From NCBI GenBank assembly GCA_009746045.1, contig RPFO01000692.1, forward strand, positions 665,140 to 729,139: a stretch of 64,000 nt of DNA, written 5' to 3'. Under the pieces are notes generated by a model. The model had not been told where the DNA came from. It searched no databases and saw only the letters and a program-made list of their open reading frames with translations. Every line of letters begins with the position of its first letter. Position 1 is the stretch's first letter. Origin of the DNA: Mesostigma viride. Taxonomy: Eukaryota; Streptophyta; Mesostigmatophyceae; Mesostigmatales; Mesostigmataceae. The position numbers and the translations under genes are program-made. Shown piece after piece: positions 22,847-33,170 of the stretch.

Positions 22847-23300
22847 CTACTCTATAATGACGTTCGAACGATCCGGTACCCAGTAAGCGCTATCTGGAAA
22901 CCAAATGACCATGGTATCATAATTAATAGTAATCTTATTATCCTGGTGCCAATCTAATCCTAATAAGACATCAGCGGTAGTGATAGGGCCTATAGTGGCC
23001 GTCAGGTTGACAGTACGTCCTTGTATGACCAGGGGAAGGGACACCGTACCCGGGGAATGACTGGTGCGACCGTCAGCATAATGGACAGTGACAGGTTTGG
23101 TGTGAGGGATAGGGACTAGTCCTAAACGCCTAACTAGGGCCTCGCTCACAAAGGAGCTAGCCGCACCGCTATCCACTAACACAGAGACATTCAAAAGTTC
23201 ATCAGCATGCAAGAAGGGGTCTACAACAGTGTGGGGAACGGTTAAGCCACCATTCAAAACATAAGAGGACGGACACGTAGTGGTAGGGATGATTCAGCTC
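22847..23300 (-). pseudogene. pol: gypsy A aspartic protease
   Basis: Retropepsin-type domain with active site VLVDSGAASSFV and a later ADVLLGLDWH motif. It cleaves the Gag-Pol polyprotein. It lies between gag and RT as expected in Ty3 elements, and a short unassigned stretch (22736-22846) separates it from RT. Confidence 0.8.
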
Positions 23301-23368
23301 CTACAGAGGTTATAAAAACAGGCAGGCAAAAATTATTATCTGGGGTACTATCTAAGGACCTGTCCAGG

Positions 23369-25139
23369 TTACCCCCGGCTGACAGGCCTACTGTTCCCCC
23401 TCCCCCCCAAATCCATAGGAACTAACCCCGAAGAAGACCCTGGCGAAAAAGCCACTGCTGGAGGGTCACGAGGGAGCGAAGAGGGTGCAGGAGCCTGATT
23501 ATCATAGGGGAACCCTGGGGGTCCTGTCTGCACAGCATTCAGCCTACTAGGGGTAGCTGAGGGAATGCGTCCTGGAGTGGGACGAATAGGAGCACGCTGA
23601 GGGGTACGAGGAGGGCGAGCATCGGGATGAGGGGGAGCGCCCGAAAGGAACTTGGGGCACTCACGTTTAAGATGACCTACTTCCTTACAATGATAGCATG
23701 TGATATGAGAGACATCCAAAGCTGAAAGGTCAGTAACGCAAATGTCTAATTCTTCTACATAGGAGTTCTCCTCCTCAGGGGTGAGGCAAATGTTATTAAT
23801 ACGGGAACGGGTAGGAAGAGACGGGGTGGTGAAGAAATCTGCTACTCGTAAGAGATGCTGGCGCACATGCTTGAGGGGTAGATCAGTAAAACGGTAGGCA
23901 GAGAACTAGCGCTTTACCTCACGTAATAAGGGTCTACTGAGGCCTTGTAGGAAACGAGCACGTAAGTACTTCTGCGCCCGACAAATCCCTAATTCGTACC
24001 ATCTGTGCATCAAATTCTTTCATATATTCCCTAAACGATTTAGTACCCTGCTGCAAAGTACCAAAGGCTAATCTATCCTGCCAATCTGCATCAGGAGGAA
24101 CTAAATGCATGGTTCTCTAAACGCTTAAACAATTCTGCTACTGAGTTAGGGTAGGCATGAGAGGCCAAGGACTCACACTGGATGAGGTTAGCAAGCTCAG
24201 GAGTAATACATGTAGTAAGATAGTGAGGGACTAATACAGCATCAGAGAGACGCCATCTATTATGATTTTGCCACGACTCTGTGTTCTGGGTATAAAGCAA
24301 CATAATAAAAGTGAAAAACTGTTGAGGGGTAGACTTGACATCCAACTTGGGAAGGTTAGCAAAGAGGGGAAGAGCAGGGGGCTTAGGGGGATTGGAAGGG
24401 TCAGATTTACCCATAGGACCACTGTCTTCCACTGCTACATCAGAGGGATAGAAAGAAGGAAGGGGAAAGGTTTTGGATAGGGGTCTAGAGGGGGCTACCG
24501 TTTCAGGATGGTGCCCATAAGAGAAGGGAACAGTATATTGCTCACGAAGGGAGGAGTAGGCAAAATGATCATAATTTCTGTCATCTAAAGGCATAGTGCT
24601 GAAATCACTATTAACTTCTAAATCAGCCACACGGGTAGGGACCTGGGCAGCCTCGTAGGCCGTGTCAGGGTAGGACCAAGAAGCAGGAGGATAAAAGGGT
24701 ACTGCACTAGGGCGACCAGAAGGGCCAACAGGGGCAGAGGTACGACCCGTGTTATAAGCAGGGATGGAAGGCACAGGGTGAGGAGGAGGCCTAATAGGTG
24801 AGGAGGAGGCCTAGGAGCATTGTCAGGGAGTGAGGACCTAATTGAGGGTTGAGCCAAGGTTGCAGGAGGGGCAGGGGCCTGGTTCATAGTAAAAGAGGGT
24901 TCATCACTAAATCTTACACGTTGTTCAAAGGTAGGTGGGGTAAGTGAGGGACGACGGCGACCACCAGTAACAGGAGAAGGAGGTGAGGTACGCAGATTAC
25001 CTTGAGGGGTGAGATGATGCACCGTTTCCAAGGAGTCCCGTCGGTTACCACGAGTATTGTTGCTGTTATTAGTATTATTATTATTAGTAGTAGTATTATT
25101 GGTAGGTATAGGCGACATATCTCCACCCACTGGATCCAT
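23369..25139 (-). pseudogene. gag: gypsy A gag with CCHC zinc knuckle, frameshifted
   Basis: ATG at 25139 (MDPVGGDMSP) with an asparagine/threonine-rich N-terminus. Segments follow in different frames (25139-24780, 24774-24091, about 24090-23870, 23866-23369). The capsid-like part includes LANLIQCESLASHAYPNS, the counterpart of the C gag. The zinc knuckle CYHCKEVGHLKREC lies at about 23650-23700, followed by a proline-rich tail. Confidence 0.8.
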
Positions 25140-25259
25140 GTTTAATTAATTAAAAGAAAATCAATGAAAGTTGCCTTAAGAAAAGGATAGGAATCTAAAT
25201 TGAAGCAATGAAGGCAAAAGGAAAAACCTTGAATGTCTTAAGCAAAGAAACAATTAAAA

Positions 25260-25656
25260 TCAATCCTTTTTAACCACAGTAATGGATAGGGAACCAAACT
25301 CTAAGGTGAGAGGAGTATCTGAGCTAGATGAGGATGCAGCCCGTTTAGGGGGAGAAGAAGGAGGGGTAGCGAAGACTAGAGATTCCACTGGAGGACGACC
25401 ATGAGGAATAGAGCGTACATGTAGGCCTAAATCTGATTCACTATGGTCTATAAGGAAGTTACTGCTGAGCTTCTTCAAAGGTCACAAATTTCTTATACCT
25501 AACTACGTTGTATATACGGTTCTGAACTATCTTCCTAGCGTCGGACCAAGAAAGGAAAATGGCGGACCATTGAGGCGTAATCACTACGTAATATTTGGCT
25601 AAGCTATTATCGCTGGAAGAATGGGAAGGAGCAGTAAAAGCACGACGCTGGCTCAT
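25260..25656 (-). pseudogene. gypsy A ORF0: RNase H1 hybrid-binding-like (viroplasmin) domain, one frameshift
   Basis: Short ORF between the 5' LTR and gag. From ATG 25656 the frame has KYYVV, then AIFLSW and YKKFVTFEEAQ. This is the pattern of the RNase H1 N-terminal RNA:DNA hybrid-binding domain (Pfam Cauli_VI), a compact fold of about 50 residues. A one-base shift near 25475 moves it to a second frame with LIDHSES and a serine-rich tail ending near LSITVVKKD at 25260. The C element has the same ORF in the same place (54261-54600). Function in the element is unknown; binding of RNA:DNA hybrids is inferred from the fold. Confidence 0.65.
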
Positions 25657-26169
25657 GGTAACGCACCTGGTGGGTCTTGTGACGTCACGCTAGCAGTAGG
25701 AGGAGTAGGCGACTTATCTGGGTGATCTGGAGCACCGAAAGCAGCACGAGGGCGGCAATAGTCCAGCGCTCGTCCTAAAATCAGCGACCAGTCTCTCTGC
25801 GGGTGCGGCCGTCTAATAAAACAGCAGCACGAAGGAAAAGGTATAGTCTACCACGACGCTACTCGTCTCACTGTTGCCGAACCAAACAATTATCCTCTAT
25901 CTACGACAGGAAGCAACCATGCGCAGGAAAACAAAGCGAAGGAGCTATCTAGCAAAGCGAAGGAGCTATCTATGAAAGGGTTCTTCCGCTACGAGCAGGT
26001 CTAGCATCTAGGCAGAGCGTGTCCCGAACCGGGCAGCACTACTCTCCCGGCTTGAAGGCGACCCGCCCATTACCTGTCAAGAAAGTGTCGTCTTCGTATC
26101 CCTGGACGCGGAAGGGTTCTTGCAAAGGCGTATGTGACAAAGGACCGTCGTCTCGTTCTCTACCTACGA
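25657..26169 (-). other. gypsy A 5' leader
   Basis: Untranslated leader between PBS and ORF0. A minus-strand glycine/arginine-rich ORF (26341-26039) runs from the LTR into it, but I see no support that it is a gene. Two direct copies of AGCGAAGGAGCTATCTA occur near 25937-25972. Confidence 0.4.
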
Positions 26170-26187
26170 AAGTTCCTCCGGAACCAT
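26170..26187 (-). promoter_or_regulatory. primer-binding site of gypsy A
   Basis: One base inside the 5' LTR the minus strand reads TGGTTCCGGAGGAACTTT. A TGG start pairs with a tRNA CCA end. The C element has TGGTTATCGGAGGAAAT at the same place, so the site is conserved between the two families. The tRNA is not identified. Confidence 0.6.
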
Positions 26188-26740
26188 TGTTACGTCCTAA
26201 ACTTCTACCACCACCTCTACCTCTACCTGGCCTAACCCAACCTAAATTAGTCAGGCCACCTCTACTCAATCCCCTAGCGAAAGACGAACGAGACGGAGCT
26301 GATCTCAATGCATTCACGTATGTATTGCTGTAATACGCCATACAACCATTTACCCGAACCCGTTTATTCCAGGAATAGAGGAAGGAAACACACTACACTG
26401 CCGTGACCCAAGCCTATATGTGTTAATTCATTTAACACACGCCGAGTGCCAACACGAGGGGTAGAACGTGCATAAATGGTCACCAACGGTCCAGCATGCT
26501 CGGGCCGACCTGGCCCTCGCATACAATTGCACAGATGCACGCTGGTCCACTACATTCTACCCAAAGGATAAGGACCACTAATAAAGTACGCGGCGCGACG
26601 CCCAAAAGCATCCAATGCACCACAGTACTGTTATGAGGACAACAGTGTCCCAGTACGAACTACACGTAAACCTAGGAACGACCAAGGCAAAAGACCTAAT
26701 TTACGTCCGTAACTACAACGAATCGTTACGCGACGTAACA
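26188..26740 (-). repeat. 5' LTR of gypsy A
   Basis: 553 bp; termini TGTTACGTCC and GCGACGTAACA on the + strand, giving TG...CA ends. GTGAG target duplication at 26741-26745. Same family as 8657-9209 and 10263-10575. Confidence 0.85.
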
Positions 26741-26887
26741 GTGAGGTTCCATGACACTGGGATGTCCACCTGGAACATGACATCGTCGAACTTGGCGAGG
26801 ACCTTGTAGGGACCCAGGAACATGGGACGAAGCTTAGTAGTCTTCAGCTCCTTCTCCACCTTGTGTGAAAATCGTCTGATCTGCGGA
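26741..26887 (-). pseudogene. pol: gypsy C integrase C-terminal fragment
   Basis: Reads RRFSHKVEKELKTT, then LRPMFLGPYKV and VDIPVSWN. It continues the VLVEGPQ codons at 34733 beyond copia B and leads to NRFHRDQLKLYHQ at 8651 beyond gypsy A. The last bases (GCGGA, 26883-26887) are the B target site duplication with one change. Confidence 0.85.
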
Positions 26888-27501
26888 AGTTAACGTAAAG
26901 GATTTACGTTAGATGGATAGAGATTGTTACGCTCTTTCCAACGGCACCTTGAACGCCTCATTTGGTTAAGGAACGTAAAAGTTATGACGTTTCCTAGGCT
27001 GTGCCGACAGTACCCGGCGCGCCACTGTGGGCGCGTACGGACACAGGATGTACGAGTGTCACTTTGATAGTCCGCAGGACGTTGACAGGACTTGTACAGG
27101 ACTTGATGGTCAATTGATAGGTAGGCGTGCTGTAGCGCGCCAGGACCTATGAGACAATTGATGCTGAGTAGTGTACGGATAGGTCCACAGGACTAGCCGT
27201 ATGGACAATTGATAGATCTGCGCGCCAAAGGCGTGCCAGAGTCTGTGTAATCAATTGATTGATAGTTCAGCTGTGACAGTGCAGCTGAATACTTGGACGC
27301 GTCCCTAGCAACCTATATGTATGACTTGGTAGCACCGGGACGCTAGTTCTTGCGTGCACGTTCTCTTGGCACTGCGACCCTGTCGTCTGTGCTGCGTGCA
27401 GTCTTGGAAGTGACGTGACTTACGTCTGTGTTCCTTATTCTTAATAAAGGCAACATTCCTGCAAGAACCATGGCGGAATTCAGGGCAACTCTCTCACAAC
27501 T
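26888..27501 (+). repeat. 5' LTR of copia B
   Basis: AGTTAACG...CTCACAACT. The first 24 bases hold TAACGTAAA-GGA-TTTACGTTA, an inverted repeat. Further in are four CAATTGAT-like motifs (27110-27255), TGACGT-type motifs near 27408, a TATA-like CCTATATGTATG near 27310 and an AATAAA near 27443 that may serve as polyadenylation signal. Confidence 0.85.
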
Positions 27502-27509
27502 CGTATTAC
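27502..27509 (+). promoter_or_regulatory. CGTATTAC motif directly after the 5' LTR of B
   Basis: Lies where a primer-binding site is expected. It recurs after the LTR of B' (45440-45447 and 45452-45459) and E (minus strand, 6602-6595). Its complement GTAATACG is in the 3' UTR (33669-33676). Role unknown. Confidence 0.4.
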
Positions 27510-27525
27510 TCGCCTTTTCTCGAAC

Positions 27526-28263
27526 ATGCCCAATTCTGAGGAATTCCGCATTCCCACTGATGAGGAGGTAGCCGCTCCGCCGGCTGATCCGTTACCGGCT
27601 CCGCGTTCGCGCGAGCCAAGGCCGGCTGCGCCATCGTGGCAACAACTTCTTGACGAAGTCACGGTTTCGCTAGACGAACTCCATCGTCGTCAGCGAGCAG
27701 CACTCCCATTGCTCGGGGATTTTCCTGAGGACCCCCGTCTGCCGCAGCTGGTGCCGGCTGTTCGAGCGCCGTTGGACCAAATTCGAAACATTCTTTCGCA
27801 ATTTACGGTCCAGGTCCGTGGCGGTTTGCGGTCGGTGACCGAAGTCACCACTGCTATCGAGGAGCTGGACAACGCCATTTCCTCGCTGACCGGCTACCAG
27901 CGAAATTTGCAAAACTGGGCATCGACACGCACGGGGGGCGCGCCGGTGGTCACGACGAATTTATTTCAAGACCTCGCATTGCTGTCGCTGCTTACACGCG
28001 GCGTGCGCAGTCGAGAGCGACAGGTACTCATCACCCTGGTCGCATTTCTCGCAGCTTTGCGCGAATGGATTCCCGCAGGCTGGGAGTTGCTTTCAATTTT
28101 TACTCATCCTCTGCGCCTCGTCGCGCGTCGGCGAATTGCAACTTTCAAGCCGGCGAGCACACCGGTTTTGATTCATACCGGTGCAGGTCCGGCACACACG
28201 CCGGAAATGGAGGATCCAGAGTTCACCTATGAGTACTGCGATTTCCGGGGCCTCGACTACTGA
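27526..28263 (+). CDS. copia B upstream ORF1, conserved protein of unknown function
   Basis: Intact ORF of 245 codons starting 24 nt after the LTR. A proline/acidic N-terminus is followed by helical stretches (WQQLLDEVTVSLDELHRRQ, LDQIRNILSQFTVQ, VTEVTTAIEELDNAISSLTG), a hydrophobic region (LFQDLALLSLLTRGVRSR) and an aromatic end (YEYCDFRGLDY). The B' copy differs at many third codon positions while the protein is largely kept, which points to past selection on the protein. CpG-rich, unlike gag and pol. No family is recognised; not cysteine- or zinc-rich, and no membrane helix is certain. Confidence 0.7.
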   Translation: MPNSEEFRIPTDEEVAAPPADPLPAPRSREPRPAAPSWQQLLDEVTVSLDELHRRQRAALPLLGDFPEDPRLPQLVPAVRAPLDQIRNILSQFTVQVRGGLRSVTEVTTAIEELDNAISSLTGYQRNLQNWASTRTGGAPVVTTNLFQDLALLSLLTRGVRSRERQVLITLVAFLAALREWIPAGWELLSIFTHPLRLVARRRIATFKPASTPVLIHTGAGPAHTPEMEDPEFTYEYCDFRGLDY

Positions 28264-28427
28264 GTCGGCCATATTTTTTTTCCAGTGCTCGTCGACGTTA
28301 AGTCGATTTTTCAGCGGCGATTCGCGGGGGCGGCGGCGACACCGGCGCAGGCGGCAATTGAGACAGTTTTTGTACATACTTTATTTTGCTGCTTTGCTGA
28401 GGTGTTTTGGATAGCTTGTAGTGCATA

Positions 28428-29545
28428 ATGGCAGACGGGCGCCGCAGCAAAGGTGCCCCAGCCAGCGGGAATAATGGTGGTGCTGGTAGTGGGACAGCTC
28501 ACGTAGATGACGTGGGTGTCACCGGGGAAATTACCAATGTACATCACAACCCTAATAATACACAAGCTGTTCATGGTTTTGACCTTACCACTCAGGGCTT
28601 ATTAATTGTTAATCAGCTGCAACCTGTCACATCAGACTCCAAGCCCAAGCAGGCTGAAGAGTTTGTTGAAGGGCTGGAAGGGTTTCCTAGTTTGTATGGG
28701 GGTACCAACTACTATCAGATCTGGATAGGCAGCAGCACGTTTGGCAAGTGCACTGATCAGATCAAGGACCTAACCAGGGAATGTAAGAAGGCCAACAAGG
28801 CCTGGGCAGTGTATGTAGCTGAGCTGAAGGAGTTGCTTGAAGACCAGCGAAAGAAGGTCGGCATCCATTGGCAAGACAAGTATCAAGGGTGGGAGGTCAA
28901 GGGGGATCTCATCCAGAATTTCCTTAGCTATTGCAAAATGGTTGAGGAAGGCAGGGCCCACGGTTTCAACGTGGCAGATAACATAGCCCTGACCAACTGG
29001 TTGAAGGTCTCTGGGCTGGATAAGGCTACACGTGGCTCTTTAAAGGTCATGTGTGCCCCACACTCAACCCTCAAGGCCTACAAGGTCATAATCAAACAAG
29101 CACTCGAGGCAGAGGAGCTGTTTGAGGGTGGAGTGCCAGCAGTGAAGGCTACCCAGGCAGGTGGGCGTACCCAGGGTGGCTCCAAATCGTCTGAGGCTGA
29201 CAGAAGCCAAGGAGGGCGTAGGGGCAACCACAACAAGCGGAAGGCCAATCATTCACCCGACCCTGACGGGAGGTCACACTCCAAGTCGGTGTTCAGGCGG
29301 GTGGGTGGTCAGCCCAAGCAGGGCAACGCGTCTGACAACGGGGGCAGTGGCCAGGGCAAGTCAAAGATACAATGCTACCTGTGCAAGGGGTGGGGGCACA
29401 TCAAGAAGGAGTGTCCCAGCTTCAAGAAGACCCAGGGCCAGGGCAGCAACAAGAATAACAACAAAACAACAACAAGAACAACAACAAGTCCCAGGCAGGC
29501 CAGCCTTCAAAGGGCAGTCAGCAAGAAGACAACAAGGAGCAGTGA
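28428..29545 (+). pseudogene. gag: copia B gag with CCHC zinc knuckle
   Basis: ATG at 28428 (MADGRRSKG). A helical capsid-like body includes LLIVNQLQPVTSDSKP and the GWEVKGDLIQNFL segment. A basic serine/glycine linker follows, then the zinc knuckle CYLCKGWGHIKKEC (about 29380-29420). An indel in the AAC-rich tail near 29465 shifts the last codons out of the ancestral frame, in which a TGA lies at 29543-29545. B' keeps that frame intact. Confidence 0.8.
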
Positions 29546-29685
29546 CTGTCTGAGGCAACCCCTACACACCTTAATTCACCCAGGGGGAGGCCAGGTGCTC
29601 CAATGCAGATTTTATATCTGGGCAACAAGAGGGTGATCTCCAGGTTCAGGGTGGCCCCAGGTCACCTGGAGAGGTACAGGTTCCT

Positions 29686-32600
29686 ATGAAGACGTCCTTG
29701 ACAGCTGATGCAGCTGTAAGAATGTCTGACCCCATGCATCCTCGTGCTGGGCACGAGGGTGGACCTCTCATTTTGAGAGAAACCAATGTACAACCACAGA
29801 GGGGTGTGAAGGCCTCTGGTGGTATGCATGTGGTCCCTGCTGGCGGTCCAGGTGTTGGGCATGAGCAGGGTGACTCAGGCTCTGAGTCAGAACAGGATGG
29901 AAGTCAGCATGGTGATGCTGGACAACCTGACAGCACAGTCCTGACTGTGCCAGGGACTGCTTCCTCTGTGTACCAGGAGTTGGGTGCCCGAATCCACAAC
30001 ATGTTTGGGCATGCCACTTCTCTGTCAAACAACTTTGCCTTCCGTATGGGCAGGGCACCCCTTCTCAAGGCGTGTCAGCAAGCTGCCTCACGGTGTAAGT
30101 GCCAGTTGTCCTCCAACAAGCCCAGGAAATCACATGCCAAAGCTCTACCTCAGAGCATTGGTGATCTGCAGTGTGATATCCAACACATCAGGGGCATGCA
30201 ACTGTTGGTGTGCGTGGACAGGTACACAAAATACAAGGTGCTAGAGCATTTACCTTCTATGAAGAACAGGTACTTGCTGGCTGCCCTGCAGAATGTAAGA
30301 GCCAAGTTTCCTACCACAAGGATCCAGGTGGACATGCAGTTTCAGCATCTCAAGGGTGATCCTACCCTTCCTGAGTTGCTGGTTACACCTAGGGAGGCTC
30401 ATGGGCAGCAGGGTGCTATCGAGAGGGCAATCCAGGAGGTCAAGAAATTGATCATCTCTGAAGACTGGGTACCCTTGTCTGCACCTGCACTTGTCAGGAG
30501 TGCATGGCTGAGGAACGTGGAGCAGCAGCTGAACAGCAGGGTTAACTTCTACTATGATGGAGTTGCTGTCAGCCCAATGGGTCTATATCATGGCCTGTGC
30601 CCACCACATGTGCTGGAGGGCTGGAAACATGCTGCACATGTCACCTTTGCCAAGCTGAGGGAGAAGGACCGGGGTTGGAAGATGCTGGAGCCACAAGTGG
30701 GTCAGAAGGTCCTAGCTTGGAAGGAACCTAGCCTTTATGGCAAACGTGGTAGCTGGAGTCCTGGGGTGGTTACCCAGGTTGATGAAGCTAGCCACGCATG
30801 CTTGGTCAGCATGGAGGACGAACCAAAGCATGTGCACCGGCTGAGTTGGTCATATGTCAAGCCTAACCTGATGAATGAGGGCAGTCAGGCACAAGGCTCA
30901 CAGGATCTGCAGGATTTTCAGGTCCCAAGTGACATCACTGACGCAACGACCACATCTGTTGCAGGGGAATCTGTCAGCCCTGGCCAGGTTGCAGAGGTAC
31001 TTGTTGAACAGGCTGCAAGGTCAACAGCTGGGGAGTCAACTGTCAAGCCCAAGGCACTAACCAAGCCCAGGGGGACAAGTTTGGCTGGATTGATTGGGGC
31101 TCTACAAAGAGCCAAGAAGCAGCCCAAGGTAGCCAAGCTCAGGTGGCATGGCAATCTGGGGCTGGACACTGCCTTAGAGGTAGACACTAATTCTCAGGTT
31201 TCCATCATTGGGACCAGAGCTGCAGCAGGGTACAGCATGACTGAACCCAGCTATCAGTTTGTGTCTGACTTCAGTGGCGGGGTACACGTGAAGGTACTGG
31301 GTGAGGTATCTATTCCTATCCTTGGACAGGACACTGCTTTTTGTGTCTTGGAGGGCTATCAGGGACCTGCTCTTCTGGGGCAGAATTTCCTATGCCAGGA
31401 TGGGGTAGTGATCACGTCCTCTCTCCTGACTAAGGAAGGGGCTGGTCAGGTCCCACTGATTAATTTCAGGACCACTCACCTATCACGTGCAGTAACCAGG
31501 TCGGTTAAGCGTGTGCAAGTGTGCCAGGGGCAGGAGCCCTTGGTTGATGACCTCATATTGCCAGCTGCTAGTCATCCAAGCAGTTTGGGCATTGGTCCTC
31601 ACTCACTTGCTGGACACAGCCCTATCAACTACCAAGGCCTGGTGAAGCTCATGTCCTCTCCCATTATGTGTCCCCAGGTCACACTGGGTCTGATTAAATC
31701 TGGGGAGGACTGGATCTCCAAGAAATGCGTGGAACCTGTCAATGACCTGCCTCCTGCACGACGTCTACTCAAGCTCAAGTTTGTCATCAAGATGAAGGAG
31801 GTGGACGGGGTCAAGGTACCACATGTCAGGCCAGTGCTGAATGAGTTCAAGGGTACTGGTGAGTGCACTGCTGAGGAGTTGTATACCCCTGGCATGCTGC
31901 ATGACACTTGGAGGCTGCTGCTGTGTGTATTTCTAGGCCTTCTCAACAAGGGCTTGGACTATGGCTCAGTGGTGGTAGACTTCAAGAGGGCATTTCTGGA
32001 GGGGGATGCAGATGTGGCACAGGAAAAGTGGGAGGGCAAGACGCCTTTCTATGTCAGGGTGCCTGCTGTATGGAAAAGGGACATTCACACTGAGTTCCTT
32101 AAAATCCTCAAGGGCCTGGAGGGCCTGAGGTCAAGTCCAATAATCTGGAGGGAGACTCTCAACCGTTTCCTGAAGGAGCATTGCAACTTGAAGGTCTCTC
32201 CTGTAGACCCCTGTCTGTTTCTGGGGCAATGGGAAGGCCTACCAGTGTATGCTTCGCTGCACGGGGATGACCTACATCTGATAGCTCCCACGTCGTGGCT
32301 TAAGGAGCTGATCTCCATCATTAAGTCCAAGTTTCCTCTGGGTAGGGAGCAATGGCAGGTGGAGAATGAGCCTCTGCTGTTTGTGGGCATGGAGGCCACA
32401 CTGGTGAAGAAGGGGGGGAGTGGCGTATGCTGCTGGTGGGGGGCAATGATTATCAAGAGACCCTCATTAGCAAGCTTCCTCCAACCATCACACAGGCACT
32501 GTGTCCCATGGTGAGGGGCATGGTTGCTTGGGTGGCAGGCATTTCCAGGCCAGACCTTATGGTCATAGCCAGGTTGCCTGATGACATGCTGGTGGAGCTA

Positions 32601-33170
32601 GGGTCTGCCAAGGTGGCTGATCAGGTCAGGGCTTCATCTGGCATTCTGTTGTCTGCAGTGGATTTATCACAACCCATTTGCATGGAGCTGTATGTGGATA
32701 GCTCAATGGACAGCAGGCAGGTCTCCAAGGTCAGGGGCAGGGCTGCAGGGCTCTTTGTGCTCAGACAGGAAGGCCTGGGGAGTTTGGTGAGCTGGTTTAG
32801 TCGCCTGCACAAACGGGTGGCTGTCAGCAGTGATGTGGCAGAATGCAGGGCTATTTGTGAAGGCATTCACACAAGCCTTTATCTGAAGGAGTTGCTTCAT
32901 CAGATGACTTCTAACACTCCTTGGCCACTTCAGGTTACCACTCTTCTAAAAACAGACTCCATGGGGATGGTGCAGTTTGTGCACAGGCAGATGGCCAGAA
33001 GTAGGGACTTGGATTATCTCCTTCTTAAGGAATTGTCCTCCTTGGCCAATATTGAGCATATCCCTGGGGTTGACAATCCTGCTGATGCTTTGACCAAGCT
33101 AGTGCAGAAGGCAGCAGTGCAATACAAGGTTCTTCAGTCTCTGATGGACCCATCTCAGCAAGCTGTCTAA
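29686..33170 (+). pseudogene. pol: copia B pol: integrase, protease-like, RT, RNase H; one frameshift
   Basis: The first frame runs to 32514. Integrase zinc region HNMFGH...CKC is at residues 105-145, and catalytic residues are in QCDIQHI (about 162), QVDMQF (about 216) and GAIERAI (about 245). A GKRG beta domain follows. A retropepsin-like part has LEVDTNSQVSII at about 499 and ALLGQNFL at about 562. RT has VVVDFKRAF (about 763) and LHGDDLHL (about 858). The frame then breaks at a GGGGGGG run near 32415 and continues at 32427-33170 with RNase H (ELYVDSSMDS, AECRAICEGIH, NPADALTKL). B' carries the same break. Confidence 0.9.

Larger units (their letters stand above)
10263..26740 (-). mobile_element. 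Ty3/gypsy LTR retrotransposon A, nested in gypsy C and itself interrupted
   Basis: Minus-strand chromovirus-like element. It has a 5' LTR at 26188-26740, a PBS next to it, upstream ORF0 (25656-25260), gag, protease, RT, RNase H, integrase and a chromodomain split by hAT-like element G. These are followed by a downstream ORF3, a perfect palindrome, a purine tract and a partial 3' LTR at 10263-10575. Inserted in C just after the VSWNLT codons of pol, with GTGAG on the right side (26741-26745) and again at 8652-8656. Multiple frameshifts show it is defective. Confidence 0.85.
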
